64,000 nucleotides of DNA from an uncultured Atopobium sp. GTDB taxonomy: Bacteria; Actinomycetota; Coriobacteriia; Coriobacteriales; Atopobiaceae. The position numbers and the translations under genes are program-made. This document shows positions 36,314-45,903 of the stretch, in pieces (position 1 is the stretch's first letter; the number at the start of each line of letters is the position of its first letter). The stretch spans positions 62,001 through 126,000 of the forward strand of contig CAMPVF010000001.1 of NCBI GenBank assembly GCA_946997485.1. The letters are read 5' to 3'. The notes beneath the pieces are model-generated. The model saw only the letters and a list, made by a program, of their open reading frames with translations. It had not been told where the DNA came from and did not search any database.

Positions 36314-37945
36314 ATGAACTCACGCAAACGAAAGCTCCAGCAGCGCACACACCAAAAAGAAAATCACAACACACAGCCATGCACATTGCCAGCGCAGGTT
36401 GATGTGTGCGTGATAGGTGGCGGCGCAAGCGGCATATGTGCAGCTATTTGCGCTGCGCACGCGGGAGCTTCGGTATGCGTTATCGAAAAAGAATCGGTAT
36501 GCGGTAAAAGCATACTTAAAACAGGAAACGGTGCGTGCAATTTTTGCACCACACAGCTAAACTGCAGCGCATACAACGCACCGCAGTTTGTACGCGATGC
36601 GTTTGCAGGCTTATGTGCCGTGCTGCCAGATGACGTGCAGCTAGCTGATGTGTGGTCCTGGCAAAGCCCGGCTGGCGCAACCACAGCAGCTGCAAATTCG
36701 CCTGCTGCAAGCACGGCTGGCACAAATTCGCCTGACAACACTCCAAGCACGCGCGTCTTGGCGCACATCTTGCACTTTTTTGCGCGCGCAGGACTTGTGT
36801 GGAATGTAAAAGAAACGCGGATGTATCCCCTCTCAAACAAAGCGTCTACCATACAAGATGTACTGCTTGCGCGCTTGGATGCAACGCGTGTGCATGTGTG
36901 CTGCGCGCGCGAAGTAGTGGCGCTTGAAGCATTGGATGAGCCTGGCGCAGCGAGCACAGCTGACGCACGTGACGGGGCTGACACAGCTGACTCCGCTGCT
37001 GATGCCACTGCAGGCTATCGCTGGCGTGTTACCACGATTGCGGCCCCCGCAGCAACAACAGCTCACACACGTGCCGCAGACGCGCAGCTCGATGCACCAC
37101 AGCCTTCAGTTGTGCGTGCAAAAGCAGTTGTTATTGCAACAGGCGGCGCACATGCGCTGAGCTTTGTACCACGCGAGCTTACGTGCGCTCCTTTTGTGGG
37201 CAAACTATGCCCGCTTACCTGCGAAAAAACCCCATTTTTTGCGCTTGATGGTATGCGCTTCAAGGCAACTATTTCGCTTATGCGTGGCGGCACGCAGGTG
37301 TTTTGCGAAGATGGCGAAATTCTTATCCGTAGCTGGGGATTATCGGGCATTGTGGTATTTAACGCTTCGCGGGTTGCGCGCGCGGGCGATGTGCTTATGT
37401 GCAACATTCTGCCGAGCTTTACACAAGACGCGCTTGCGCAACTTATCTATACGCGGCTTCAGCCTTTCGATGGAGCAGCGCTCAGCACATCAGATGCCCT
37501 ACTACGAACAACAATTGAGCAGTGTTTGTTGGGGCTTCTCGACAAAAGCGCAGCGCGCGTGATAGCCGAGCGCTTTATGGATAACATGCACAACGCACAG
37601 CCACATCAAGCTGCAGCGGGCGCGCACACACGGCAAACGAGCGACGCACAAAAACGCACGTATGCACAGCTGCTTGCACAGTGTTTGCAAGAAATTACGC
37701 TTGTAGTAACAGGTACAACGCATACAAACACAGCTCAGGTGCATCAAGGTGGCATTGCGCTTTCCGAAATAGTACCGCGTACACTTGAAAGCACTACGTA
37801 TCACGGCATGTTTGCCTGCGGAGAAGCGCTTGATATTGATGGCGCATGTGGCGGGTATAATTTGTCGTGGGCATGGGCATCGGGCATGCTTGCTGGCATA
37901 CAAAGTGCACGATGCGCAGGTGCTATGGTGCATGCCACGCGTTAA
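36314..37945 (+). CDS. HI0933/YhiN/BaiN-family flavoprotein with low-complexity insertions
   Basis: 543 residues; the family normally has about 400. VDVCVIGGGASGICAAICAAHAG is the FAD-binding motif, then KSILKTGNGACNFCTT (the KxxxTGNGRCN signature, here with A for R). GMFACGEALDIDGACGGYNLSWAWASG is the C-terminal family motif. Two inserts explain the extra length: an Ala/Ser/Thr/Pro run near residues 115-145 and an Ala/Asp/Thr run near 205-265. Members of this family include bile-acid-related and uncharacterised NAD(P)H flavoproteins; the substrate here is unknown. Starts 3 bp after mrp. Confidence 0.82.
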   Translation: MNSRKRKLQQRTHQKENHNTQPCTLPAQVDVCVIGGGASGICAAICAAHAGASVCVIEKESVCGKSILKTGNGACNFCTTQLNCSAYNAPQFVRDAFAGLCAVLPDDVQLADVWSWQSPAGATTAAANSPAASTAGTNSPDNTPSTRVLAHILHFFARAGLVWNVKETRMYPLSNKASTIQDVLLARLDATRVHVCCAREVVALEALDEPGAASTADARDGADTADSAADATAGYRWRVTTIAAPAATTAHTRAADAQLDAPQPSVVRAKAVVIATGGAHALSFVPRELTCAPFVGKLCPLTCEKTPFFALDGMRFKATISLMRGGTQVFCEDGEILIRSWGLSGIVVFNASRVARAGDVLMCNILPSFTQDALAQLIYTRLQPFDGAALSTSDALLRTTIEQCLLGLLDKSAARVIAERFMDNMHNAQPHQAAAGAHTRQTSDAQKRTYAQLLAQCLQEITLVVTGTTHTNTAQVHQGGIALSEIVPRTLESTTYHGMFACGEALDIDGACGGYNLSWAWASGMLAGIQSARCAGAMVHATR

Positions 37946-38046
37946 AGCCATTGGCACGCGACGCATAAACCGCGCAATCAAACGCACCATACAAACGAGC
38001 GACACAAACGCACACCATGTGCACTTCTTATAACAAATGAGGATCC

Positions 38047-40023
38047 ATGATTACACTTTCGTCTATACCATGCAGCTACAACCTGGCAAAACGTGTTCGC
38101 GCTTACGAAGATGATTTTTTGCGTGCGTATGCTGCAGCTACGCTGGCGTGCAATCCACGCGATATTGCAACGTTTACCATCGTTCGAAAATCGATTGACG
38201 CGCGGCACAAAAACGCACTTCAGCTGCGCTATCGTATAGCGCTTACGCTTACAGAAGGCAATGCATATGAAGAGCAGTGCGTAAAGAATTGGCAGGCACA
38301 CAAAGCGCTCAGCGCACATGCAGACGCACGCGCAGGTGCACGCGCAGGTGCACGCGCGCACGAGCATGACATGCACTCCACAACGCACAACGCAAAGCGC
38401 CGCATGAAGAGAAACGCGCATAAAACCTCACGAACAGGGGCGCACCTAAACGCGGATGCAGCACGCATAGCAGCAACGCTTGCATGCACGCTGCCTGAAA
38501 CGTTGCCCAATACGCTGCCCGGAGCCCATGTTGACACCAATCACACACGCGCACAAGAGCAGCTGGCACGCATGCTTAAAGCGCTTACGAGCGCGGATGC
38601 TTCGACCATTGAATGTACCTACACAGAGCACACTGCCACAGCGCCGTGCTTTCCTGCCCCGTTTGCTGGCGTACACATCCCGCAGGACACCCGCGGTGTT
38701 GTTGTAGTGGGCGCAGGATGCGCAGGATTGTTTTGTGCGCTTTGGCTTGCGCATTGTGGCCTCAAGCCGCTGTTACTTGAACGTGGCGGAGCTGCAGAAA
38801 AACGCAAAGAAGCAATCGAGAGTTTTATTGCAACAGGCGTGCTTAACCCCGAAATAAATATCCAGTTTGGCATTGGCGGCGCGGGCACTTATTCTGATGG
38901 CAAGCTCAACACCGGTACAAAAAGCCCCTATCACCGCCTTATTTTGCAAACGTTTGTAGAGGCGGGCGCGCCCAAGCACATTTTGTGGGACGCAAAGCCG
39001 CACATTGGAAGCGATATTCTCCCCCGCGTGGTTACACACATTGTGGCACAAATACGCGCGCTTGGCGGCGAGGTGCGCTTTATGACCAAGCTCGATAGGC
39101 TTGAATGCGCGCTCGGTCACGTGCGTGGTGTACACGTGGTTCAAACAGAAGATACTCTGCAAAAAGAAGAGTATATCCCCTGCTCACAGGTGGTGCTTGC
39201 CTGCGGACATTCTGCGCGCGACACCTACCGCATGCTTCATGCAACGGGCATTTATCTTGAGCAAAAAACCTTTGCTATTGGCTATCGTATTGAACATGCG
39301 CAGCGCATGATAAACGCGGTGCAGTATGGCGATGCGGCGCGAGCAGAGCTGCTGGGAAGCGCCGATTATAAAATTGCCGTGCATCTTTCGCAAAACAATA
39401 ATGCGTTTAGTTTTTGCATGTGCCCCGGCGGCTACGTTGTTGCTGCTACAAGCGAAGTTAACCACGTGGTAACTAATGGCATGAGCCTTTCGGCGCGCGC
39501 AGGAACAAACGCGTGTGCAGGCTGGCTTTCAAACGTATGTCCCGAAAACCTCGCAAGTAACGACGTTCTTGCTGGCATGCATCTGCAAGATGCCATCGAA
39601 AAACAAGCCTTTGAGCTGGGCTGTGGTGGCTATAAAGCGCCTGCGCAGCTCGTAGGCGACTTTTTACAAGGCTGCGCATCAAGCGGGCAAGGCAGCGTAA
39701 CTCCCACCTATCCTCTTGGTGTTACCTGGACCAATGTGGCGCGTTGCATGCCGGATTATATTGTTGCCAATTTGCGAGAAGGGCTTCTTCGTGCCGACGC
39801 TAAATTTAAGGGCTTTGCCAGCGCCGATGCCGTACTTACCGGCGTTGAAACGCGGTCGAGTGCGCCCGTGCGCATTGTGCGTGATGCTGCCAGCCTACAG
39901 TCGCTTAGCACGCAAGGACTCTACCCTTGTGGTGAAGGCGCCGGTTATGCGGGTGGTATTATGAGCGCAGCTACCGATGGTATTCGGGTTGCTCAAAAAA
40001 TTAGTGATGCATACAAGCAGTAA
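38047..40023 (+). CDS. Uncharacterised FAD-dependent dehydrogenase (COG2509 type)
   Basis: 658 residues. The N-terminal ~90 residues form the small domain usual in this family (FTIVRKSIDARHKN), followed by a ~110-residue Ala/Arg/His-rich insertion that includes a 12-bp DNA duplication at 38329-38352. The FAD domain starts at about 215: GVVVVGAGCAGLFCALWLAHCG, then GIGGAGTYSDGKLNTGTKSPY (family hallmark) and LYPCGEGAGYAGGIMSAATDGIRVA at the end. The reaction is not known. It ends inside a 23-bp overlap with the convergent EIIB gene. A weak GAGGATCC precedes the ATG. Confidence 0.82.
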   Translation: MITLSSIPCSYNLAKRVRAYEDDFLRAYAAATLACNPRDIATFTIVRKSIDARHKNALQLRYRIALTLTEGNAYEEQCVKNWQAHKALSAHADARAGARAGARAHEHDMHSTTHNAKRRMKRNAHKTSRTGAHLNADAARIAATLACTLPETLPNTLPGAHVDTNHTRAQEQLARMLKALTSADASTIECTYTEHTATAPCFPAPFAGVHIPQDTRGVVVVGAGCAGLFCALWLAHCGLKPLLLERGGAAEKRKEAIESFIATGVLNPEINIQFGIGGAGTYSDGKLNTGTKSPYHRLILQTFVEAGAPKHILWDAKPHIGSDILPRVVTHIVAQIRALGGEVRFMTKLDRLECALGHVRGVHVVQTEDTLQKEEYIPCSQVVLACGHSARDTYRMLHATGIYLEQKTFAIGYRIEHAQRMINAVQYGDAARAELLGSADYKIAVHLSQNNNAFSFCMCPGGYVVAATSEVNHVVTNGMSLSARAGTNACAGWLSNVCPENLASNDVLAGMHLQDAIEKQAFELGCGGYKAPAQLVGDFLQGCASSGQGSVTPTYPLGVTWTNVARCMPDYIVANLREGLLRADAKFKGFASADAVLTGVETRSSAPVRIVRDAASLQSLSTQGLYPCGEGAGYAGGIMSAATDGIRVAQKISDAYKQ

Positions 40024-40294
40024 TAATGGCACGCAGCCGCGCAAGCTCCGCACGCTTTCCTGGTGCGCCTAAAAACGCAAGGCCATTAATAACAGGAATA
40101 TGCGGATGCATAGAGGATTTTACCAGCGACACGTAGACATCGGCACCCTCAAGTGCGTCTTGTAGCTGGGAAAGTTCAACTTCGCGAATTGTTGCTGATA
40201 ACTTTTCTTGTTTACACCATGCGCGCAAAAACTCGCCCACAACATGCGACGTTGCGACGCCGTTTCCACACGCGACAATAATTGTTGCAGCCAT
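40001..40294 (-). CDS. PTS EIIB component, galactitol type, orphan
   Basis: 97 residues. IIVACGNGVATSHVVGEFL is the phosphocysteine loop of GatB-like EIIB proteins, with the active Cys at residue 9. EIIB takes phosphate from EIIA and gives it to the sugar on EIIC, but no EIIA or EIIC gene is in sight, so it may serve a distant permease or a regulator. Its last 23 bases overlap the 3' end of the flavoprotein on the other strand. It follows a GntR regulator gene, with three 17-bp repeats between. Confidence 0.8.
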   Translation of the reverse strand: MAATIIVACGNGVATSHVVGEFLRAWCKQEKLSATIREVELSQLQDALEGADVYVSLVKSSMHPHIPVINGLAFLGAPGKRAELARLRAIITACMHH

Positions 40295-40343
40295 ATGTCA
40301 CCTCGCAAAATGCTCTCCGTATGAGAATGGTTAAAATTGGGCT

Positions 40344-40394
40344 CTATAGGTTGACGTGCACTATAGGTTGACGTGCGCTATAGGTTGACACACG
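40344..40394. repeat. Three contiguous 17-bp repeats upstream of EIIB
   Basis: CTATAGGTTGACGTGCA at 40344-40360, the same with final G at 40361-40377, and CTATAGGTTGACACACG at 40378-40394. They lie 50-100 bp before the EIIB start, between the GntR stop and EIIB, a fitting place for a regulator to bind cooperatively. Confidence 0.75.
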
Positions 40395-40425
40395 TGTATA
40401 GTACCATGCATTATGGCACGAGTGC

Positions 40426-41073
40426 TTAATGCTTAAACAGTTCGATATAGTCGTTTGACCAGTGCTTCGTGCAAATAAAGGTTGCAAGACCAACAGAATC
40501 CTTTGCGCGAAACAGGCGCACAATTTCTTCGTGCTCCTTATTGGCATGCAACAGCGTTGCACGTGCTTTTTCAATATCAAGCGCCAAAAAATCGCGGCGC
40601 ACAAAATAGCGTTGCTGCTGGTGAACCAGGCTAATAAGGCGCTCATTGCCGCAGCGGGCGATGTAATAGCCGTGAAAATTGTGTTGTAATTCGTAATATT
40701 GCGCAAGCAACCCACCCTCGATAGCAAGATTCATGGAATCGACCATAAACTGCATTTGCTGGTAGTCTTCCTGCGTAAGACGGTCGCATGCAAGCGACGC
40801 TGCCTGCGCATCAAGCGCCGCCATAACCTGCATAACACCAAGCGCAACCTCGGCGTCAAAACCGCGCACGTAAAAGCCGCGGCGCAGCCGGTTATCGAGG
40901 TAGCCGTCGTCGCACAGTTTAATAAGCGCCTCGCGCACGGGCGTACGCGACACGTTCATCGCTTCGCAAATACTCTGCTCGCTTACCCGCTCACCAGGCT
41001 TCACATTACCATCGTTAATAAGCGCAATAATGTAGTCGTATACATGTTCATTTAAAGGTTGATATGTGGTCAT
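40426..41073 (-). CDS. GntR-family transcriptional regulator (FadR/FCD subfamily)
   Basis: 215 residues. The N-terminal winged helix is clear: VYDYIIALINDGNVKPGERVSEQSICEAMNVSRTPVREALIKLCDDGYL, matching the GntR consensus including SRTPVREAL. The C-terminal all-helical part (from about 80) is an FCD ligand domain with the metal-type His residues HNFH and HEEIVRLF. FCD members sense small carboxylates or sugar acids. It probably controls its own promoter (palindrome at 41117-41136) and perhaps the EIIB gene. Confidence 0.92.
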   Translation of the reverse strand: MTTYQPLNEHVYDYIIALINDGNVKPGERVSEQSICEAMNVSRTPVREALIKLCDDGYLDNRLRRGFYVRGFDAEVALGVMQVMAALDAQAASLACDRLTQEDYQQMQFMVDSMNLAIEGGLLAQYYELQHNFHGYYIARCGNERLISLVHQQQRYFVRRDFLALDIEKARATLLHANKEHEEIVRLFRAKDSVGLATFICTKHWSNDYIELFKH

Positions 41074-41103
41074 TTATGCTCCGGTTCATTACAGTTCAAC
41101 ATG

Positions 41104-41136
41104 ATTGTAGAGCTCATTACATGACAAACAATGTAA
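41104..41136 (-). promoter_or_regulatory. gntR promoter overlapped by a TTACAT-N8-ATGTAA operator
   Basis: On the minus strand, TTGTTT (41131-41126), a 16-bp spacer and TACAAT (41109-41104) make a promoter 31 bp before gntR. The inverted repeat TTACAT/ATGTAA (41117-41122 and 41131-41136) covers the -35 and spacer, the usual arrangement for self-repression. Confidence 0.6.
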
Positions 41137-41392
41137 CGTGCCTTCGTGGTTTTTGTGTACGGTACCTCTGGCTGTATACGGCGTAATCGCTATGCACAAC
41201 AAGTGGTAATAACAATACACATTTGCAACTTTTTTTGTACCCCAAGCAGGTGTGCGTTCGGCAATTTAACAAAATATACACGTTTTTTCAGCTTTGTGAA
41301 CACAAACGCGTCACAGGGGTTGTCATGTGCAGGCAGTGCAGCTAGCGGGTGTGTGTTTAGTGCAGGCACATGCGAGTAGTGCAGCGCGCACA
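41137..41392. other. Intergenic stretch between gntR promoter and uvrB 3' end
   Basis: About 255 bp with no supported gene. It is moderately AT-rich to about 41300, then has GTGCAG-rich short repeats near 41327-41385. I see no terminator hairpin for uvrB that I would defend. Confidence 0.4.
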
Positions 41393-43723
41393 TTACCGCT
41401 TACGTGCACGAAAACGCTGCTTTTTGCCAAACGCAGAGGATGTATGTGCCGCGCGCTTAAGGCGTGCTAATATTTCGTCTGCCGATACGCCATCTTTGAG
41501 CGATTCAAGCTCAACAATCTGATCGCGCACGCGTGCCGCACGTTCAAAATCCATTGCGGCCGAAGCTTCAAACATTTCATCGTTAAGCGAGCCAATCATT
41601 GCCGCAAGCTCGTCTTGCGAATATGTAGCAAAGGGCAGCTGCGCGCCCGAGGTAAGCGGCGTGGCTGCGCCGTCGGCTGATTGCTGCGCGATGTTGAACT
41701 GCGCGGCTGATTGCTGCGCATCCTGTTTACCTGCATCGCCGCCGGCTCCAGCCTGCCCGCGCATAGTTTCCTTGGGATTGGACGTGTGGTAATAGCGGTC
41801 TTGCACCGCTCCTTTTTCGGTATAAAATACGCCATCTTTGCGTGATTTTGAATCGAGCGTGTTATGCGCATCGGTAATAAACGCAGCTACATCGGTGAGC
41901 GACTTTTTAATCGTTTGCGGCACAATGTGGTGCTCCTCGTTATACGCAAGCTGCAACGTGCGACGGCGACGCGTTTCTTCGATAGCTTCGTGCATCGATT
42001 GCGTTATGCGGTCGGCATACATAATCACGGTGCCATGTGCGTTTCGCGCGGCGCGTCCCATCGTTTGGATAAGGTCGCGGCGACTGCGCAAAAACCCCTC
42101 TTTATCTGCATCAAGAATAGCCACAAGCGACACTTCGGGAATGTCGAGACCTTCGCGCAACAAGTTAATGCCTACAAGCACGTCGATGGTACCCTGGCGC
42201 AAATCGCGAATAATGTCGATTCTATCGAGCGTGGCGGTATCCGACGTCATATACGAAACACGAAAACCCCTGTCAAGAAAATGCTCAGTTAAATCGGCCG
42301 CCATATGTTTGGTAAGCGTGCACACAAGCACGCGCTCGCCTTTGGCAATGCGCGTAGTAATTTCGTCTGCCAAATCGTCTATCTGACCGCGCGAAGGACG
42401 TACGCTTACATCGGGATCGAGCAAGCCGGTTGGACGAATGACCTGCTCAACCACCTGTTTACTCACCGAAAGCTCGTAGTCGCCTGGCGTTGCCGATACA
42501 TAGATAAACTGCGGGATGCGCGCTTCAAACTCGTCAAACCGAAGCGGCCTGTTGTCAAGCGCACACGGCAGGCGAAACCCGTGCTCAACCAGGGTAACTT
42601 TGCGCGAGCGATCGCCTTCGTACATGGCACGCAGCTGATGGAGCGCCACGTGCGACTCGTCAATAATGCACAGCATGTCACTTGGAAAATAGTCGATAAG
42701 CGTATAGGGCGGCTCACCAGGCTTTCTGCCATCGAGGTGCCGCGAGTAGTTTTCAATGCCCGAACAAAAACCCATCGTTTCGAGCATTTCAATATCGTAC
42801 GACGTGCGCTGGCTGAGGCGCTGAGCCTCAACAAGCAAGTTGTGCGCTTTAAGCTCGGCAACACGCGCTTCGAGCTCCTCTTGAATGGTGCCAATAGCCG
42901 ATGTAATTTTGGGACGCGCTGTTACGTAGTGAGATGCCGGCCAAATGGGTATGGCATCAAATTCACGCTCGATTGTGCCATTGAGGGCGTCTATCTCGGC
43001 AATTGTTTCTACTTCGTCGCCAAAAAATACAATACGAATAGGGCGCTCGGCATAGGGCGGAAATACGTCTACCGCATCGCCACGCACGCGAAACGTACCA
43101 CGAATAAGGTCAACGTCGTTGCGCTCATATTGGATATCAATAAGCGAACGAATAAAGTCATCGCGCTCAAGCGGCTGCGTTTTATCAACGTTGGGCGCCA
43201 AACCCGCGTAATCCTGGGGACTACCAATACCGTAAATGCACGACACGCTAGCAACAACAATGCAATCGCGCCTCGAAAGCAAGCTCGACGTTGTTTGGTG
43301 ACGCAACTTTTCAACCTCTTCGTTTATTGAGGAGTCTTTTTCGATGTAGGTATCGGTTTGTGGCACATAGGCTTCGGGCTGGTAGTAATCGTAATACGAC
43401 ACAAAATACACCACCGCGTTGTGGGGAAACAGCTCTTTCATTTCGCTTGCCACTTGCGCAGCGAGCGTTTTGTTTGGCTCGATAATAAGCGTTGGCTTTT
43501 GCGTGTGCTGAATTACGTTTGCCATGGTAAACGTTTTGCCCGACCCGGTAACGCCAAGAAGCGTTTGGTAGCGCTTGTTGTCCGCAACGCCACGGCTGAG
43601 CTTTTCGATTGCCGACACCTGATCACCACGGGGTGTATAGCTCGATTCAATGACAAACGGGTGCTGCGCTTTTGTTGCACCAAAGTGCACAAGCTCGCTT
43701 CCAAGATGTTCGTACGTTTGCAT
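41393..43723 (-). CDS. uvrB: UvrABC excinuclease subunit B (helicase-like)
   Basis: 776 residues, longer than the usual ~670. [17 protein letters not shown] is Walker [22 protein letters not shown] is the beta-hairpin that grips damaged [14 protein letters not shown] and the later helicase motifs [31 protein letters not shown] follow. The C-terminal UVR motif that contacts UvrC is [36 protein letters not shown]. The extra length is a Gly/Ala/Gln-rich linker near residues 650-700. GGAG precedes the ATG. Next on the strand upstream are a lytic transglycosylase and coaE, the common actinobacterial order. Confidence 0.97.
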   Translation of the reverse strand: MQTYEHLGSELVHFGATKAQHPFVIESSYTPRGDQVSAIEKLSRGVADNKRYQTLLGVTGSGKTFTMANVIQHTQKPTLIIEPNKTLAAQVASEMKELFPHNAVVYFVSYYDYYQPEAYVPQTDTYIEKDSSINEEVEKLRHQTTSSLLSRRDCIVVASVSCIYGIGSPQDYAGLAPNVDKTQPLERDDFIRSLIDIQYERNDVDLIRGTFRVRGDAVDVFPPYAERPIRIVFFGDEVETIAEIDALNGTIEREFDAIPIWPASHYVTARPKITSAIGTIQEELEARVAELKAHNLLVEAQRLSQRTSYDIEMLETMGFCSGIENYSRHLDGRKPGEPPYTLIDYFPSDMLCIIDESHVALHQLRAMYEGDRSRKVTLVEHGFRLPCALDNRPLRFDEFEARIPQFIYVSATPGDYELSVSKQVVEQVIRPTGLLDPDVSVRPSRGQIDDLADEITTRIAKGERVLVCTLTKHMAADLTEHFLDRGFRVSYMTSDTATLDRIDIIRDLRQGTIDVLVGINLLREGLDIPEVSLVAILDADKEGFLRSRRDLIQTMGRAARNAHGTVIMYADRITQSMHEAIEETRRRRTLQLAYNEEHHIVPQTIKKSLTDVAAFITDAHNTLDSKSRKDGVFYTEKGAVQDRYYHTSNPKETMRGQAGAGGDAGKQDAQQSAAQFNIAQQSADGAATPLTSGAQLPFATYSQDELAAMIGSLNDEMFEASAAMDFERAARVRDQIVELESLKDGVSADEILARLKRAAHTSSAFGKKQRFRARKR

Positions 43724-43824
43724 GAAATCTCCTAGGGTGCTTTGTGGGGGATGCGGCGATTGTGGTGGTGCGCGGCTACGCGGCGCTACATATGCGCAGC
43801 TACACGCAGGTAAACCTACCAGAG

Positions 43825-44415
43825 CTACTCGTGAATACCGTCGGGATACAGCTCTTTATACGCGTCGTACGCCTGATTAACACGAATAATATAATTTTTC
43901 GTTTCAACATACTCAACAACGTCTGCAAAAACACCACGATCCTGCTTCTTTTTCCAGGAGCCAACGGTTGTGGGCCCTGCGTTATATGCCGCGATAACCT
44001 CATCGCGCGAGCTAAATTGCGACTGCAAATACGCAAGGTACGCTGTGCCATACTCGATGTTCTCACGTGCCTGTTGCAAACGCGTCAGCGGATATTCGTG
44101 TGCGGAAACTTGCCCGCCATCAGCCAAAAACTGAGCCGTTGCGGGCATTATCTGCATAAGTCCAACCGCACCGGCCTTGGAATGTGCGCCTGCGTCCCAG
44201 TCCGACTCAGTATGAATAACTGCGCAAATAAGGTATGGATCTACATGATAGCGTTGAGCTGCACTTTGTATGAGCTCGGCATGGTGCACAGGATAGGCAA
44301 AGCGCTTGATTGCCGACGTAACCATAAGCGGCGCGGCAAGACTTATCGCACAGATAACTCCCAATATCGAAAAAAGCGAGATGCGATACCAGCTAAAAAA
44401 ATGTGGACGTTGCAT
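43825..44415 (-). CDS. Membrane-anchored lytic transglycosylase (SLT domain)
   Basis: 196 residues. One N-terminal membrane segment ([23 protein letters not shown]) is followed by a Slt70-type catalytic domain: [34 protein letters not shown], with the catalytic Glu, and [15 protein letters not shown]. It cleaves peptidoglycan glycan strands to 1,6-anhydro ends and acts outside the membrane. AGGA 6 bases before the ATG at 44415 supports this start; an open frame of 43 codons upstream is not conserved. Lies between uvrB and coaE. Confidence 0.92.
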   Translation of the reverse strand: MQRPHFFSWYRISLFSILGVICAISLAAPLMVTSAIKRFAYPVHHAELIQSAAQRYHVDPYLICAVIHTESDWDAGAHSKAGAVGLMQIMPATAQFLADGGQVSAHEYPLTRLQQARENIEYGTAYLAYLQSQFSSRDEVIAAYNAGPTTVGSWKKKQDRGVFADVVEYVETKNYIIRVNQAYDAYKELYPDGIHE

Positions 44416-44516
44416 ACCATTCCTAACGCAAACCAGCTCGTAGTGTAAGTGTTGTAGCGTACCTGCACGTAGCGGCGCACACGCGACTACAAGACTCGTA
44501 AGACAAGCCGCACAAC

Positions 44517-45278
44517 TTACACAGCAATACGCGAATGATACCACATCAAGAGATGCTTGTGGAGAAGCGGGAGCGATGCCGCATTAAGAATGCACGTTGT
44601 AGCTGCGTGAATGCGCATAAATTCTGCCGCTTGCTGCGCGTACTGATGCGCCGATTGGTGCACTGTAACATGTGCATCAAATGCCGAAGAAGCGCGAATG
44701 CGACCGCGCGCCGCCCTCAGAGCAGTTGGTGCAACAATGCAGAGAATTTCGTGTGCGTACCTGCGCAGCGCTGGAACTTTTTCAAGAAGCGGCAGCTCAA
44801 CCACAACGCAGCGCGTAAAGCTAGCATTTGTGCGAGTGGGTGTTGATGGCGCAGCAGGCACAATGCGAGCACCCGCGGCGAGCAGTTTTTTCTCAATATG
44901 TGCTTGAATAACGGGGATTTGCAGCTGCTCAAGCGTTGTTTGCGCCTGGGCGGAACTAAACGCACGCGTAGCTAGTTGGGTGCGGTTGATGCTACCGTCT
45001 TGCGCAAGAATGTCGCTGCCAAAATGCCTGCATAACGCTGCGATAAGAGCATCGTCGCGCGCACATGTTGCCCCCAAAAGCTCGTGCGAAATAGCGTCGG
45101 CACTAATGTACGTGGCGCCAAGCTGCTGTAAATAAGCGCACGCGCTGCTTTTGCCCGACGCGAGCGTGCCGGTAACAAACACCACGTAGGGCACTTGCTG
45201 CACGGATGATTTGATTGCTGCTTTGTGTGGGGCTGGATGCGGGGCTTGATGATGCTCTTGCTGCGGTGCGTGCTCCAT
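44517..45278 (-). CDS. coaE: Dephospho-CoA kinase
   Basis: 253 residues; the family has about 200, the extra being a His/Gln/Ala-rich N-terminal tail of about 30. VFVTGTLASGKSSACAYLQQLGATYISAD is the P-loop and following DxxxH region of CoaE, with SHELLG; VVVELPLLEKV and the LID region RAARGRIRASS follow. It phosphorylates dephospho-CoA in the last step of CoA synthesis. No binding site precedes the ATG at 45278, so an internal start nearer the P-loop is possible. Confidence 0.88.
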   Translation of the reverse strand: MEHAPQQEHHQAPHPAPHKAAIKSSVQQVPYVVFVTGTLASGKSSACAYLQQLGATYISADAISHELLGATCARDDALIAALCRHFGSDILAQDGSINRTQLATRAFSSAQAQTTLEQLQIPVIQAHIEKKLLAAGARIVPAAPSTPTRTNASFTRCVVVELPLLEKVPALRRYAHEILCIVAPTALRAARGRIRASSAFDAHVTVHQSAHQYAQQAAEFMRIHAATTCILNAASLPLLHKHLLMWYHSRIAV

Positions 45279-45304
45279 AGTGGATGTCTACCAGCGCGTA
45301 GTAG

Positions 45305-45742
45305 CTATGAGCGCGTGGCAAATTTGTTGCCGCAAGCTGGGCATGTTACACGAATAGCGCCCTTGTTGCGCGGCACACGCATGTTTGCATGACACGCAGG
45401 ACAACTAAGATAGCGGTGCTGCATAAACTCTTGAGCTGCCTTTATAGGGTTAGTAATAAACAGGCGATATGGTCCGAGCTTTGAAATAACTGCCCATGCT
45501 TCGTCGCGGCGCGCGCGAATGTTGTAAGAAGTAAGGCGGAATAGCACGTAAACCACAATGAACAGGACAATAAATTTTAGGAAGACAAAAAGACCAGGTA
45601 GAAGATGTGAAACAATAAACAACACAACAGCAATTTCCAACAGCAAAATACTCAGCTCGTCAAAGCCATTTCTCCCCTGGAGAAAGTCGCTAATTTGCTG
45701 GGTAAGGCTTGCGTTTTGCGGACGCTTTTGATTGGTATTCAT
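45305..45742 (-). CDS. Small membrane protein with C-terminal zinc ribbon
   Basis: 145 residues. Two hydrophobic segments (ELSILLLEIAVVLFIVSHLLP and VFLKFIVLFIVVYVLF) are followed by a cytoplasmic part ending in a four-Cys zinc ribbon, CPACHANMRVPRNKGAIRVTCPACGNKF. The function is unknown; similar small proteins accompany coaE in related actinobacteria. The ATG at 45742 fits where the conserved part starts, though only a weak GAAAG precedes it. It ends 26 bp before coaE and is probably co-transcribed. Confidence 0.8.
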   Translation of the reverse strand: MNTNQKRPQNASLTQQISDFLQGRNGFDELSILLLEIAVVLFIVSHLLPGLFVFLKFIVLFIVVYVLFRLTSYNIRARRDEAWAVISKLGPYRLFITNPIKAAQEFMQHRYLSCPACHANMRVPRNKGAIRVTCPACGNKFATRS

Positions 45743-45903
45743 ACGTAACTCATACTTTCGGTAGGACACGGTATAAAACGGGCGGTGAACATGCACAGCC
45801 GTACGTATATTGTACATCATTGCTGCAAAGCAGGCGCACGCAGTTTTGATTGTGGAGTGCGCGTATGCAGGTACAAAGTGAGGAAATAACTCTCGCAGCT
45901 GTA

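Noticed and set aside
40344..40394. CRISPR array
   Set aside because: Three 17-bp repeats abut with no spacers.
42305..43330. 341-codon plus-strand frame inside uvrB
   Set aside because: Antisense to a conserved uvrB; Arg/Asn-rich shadow translation.
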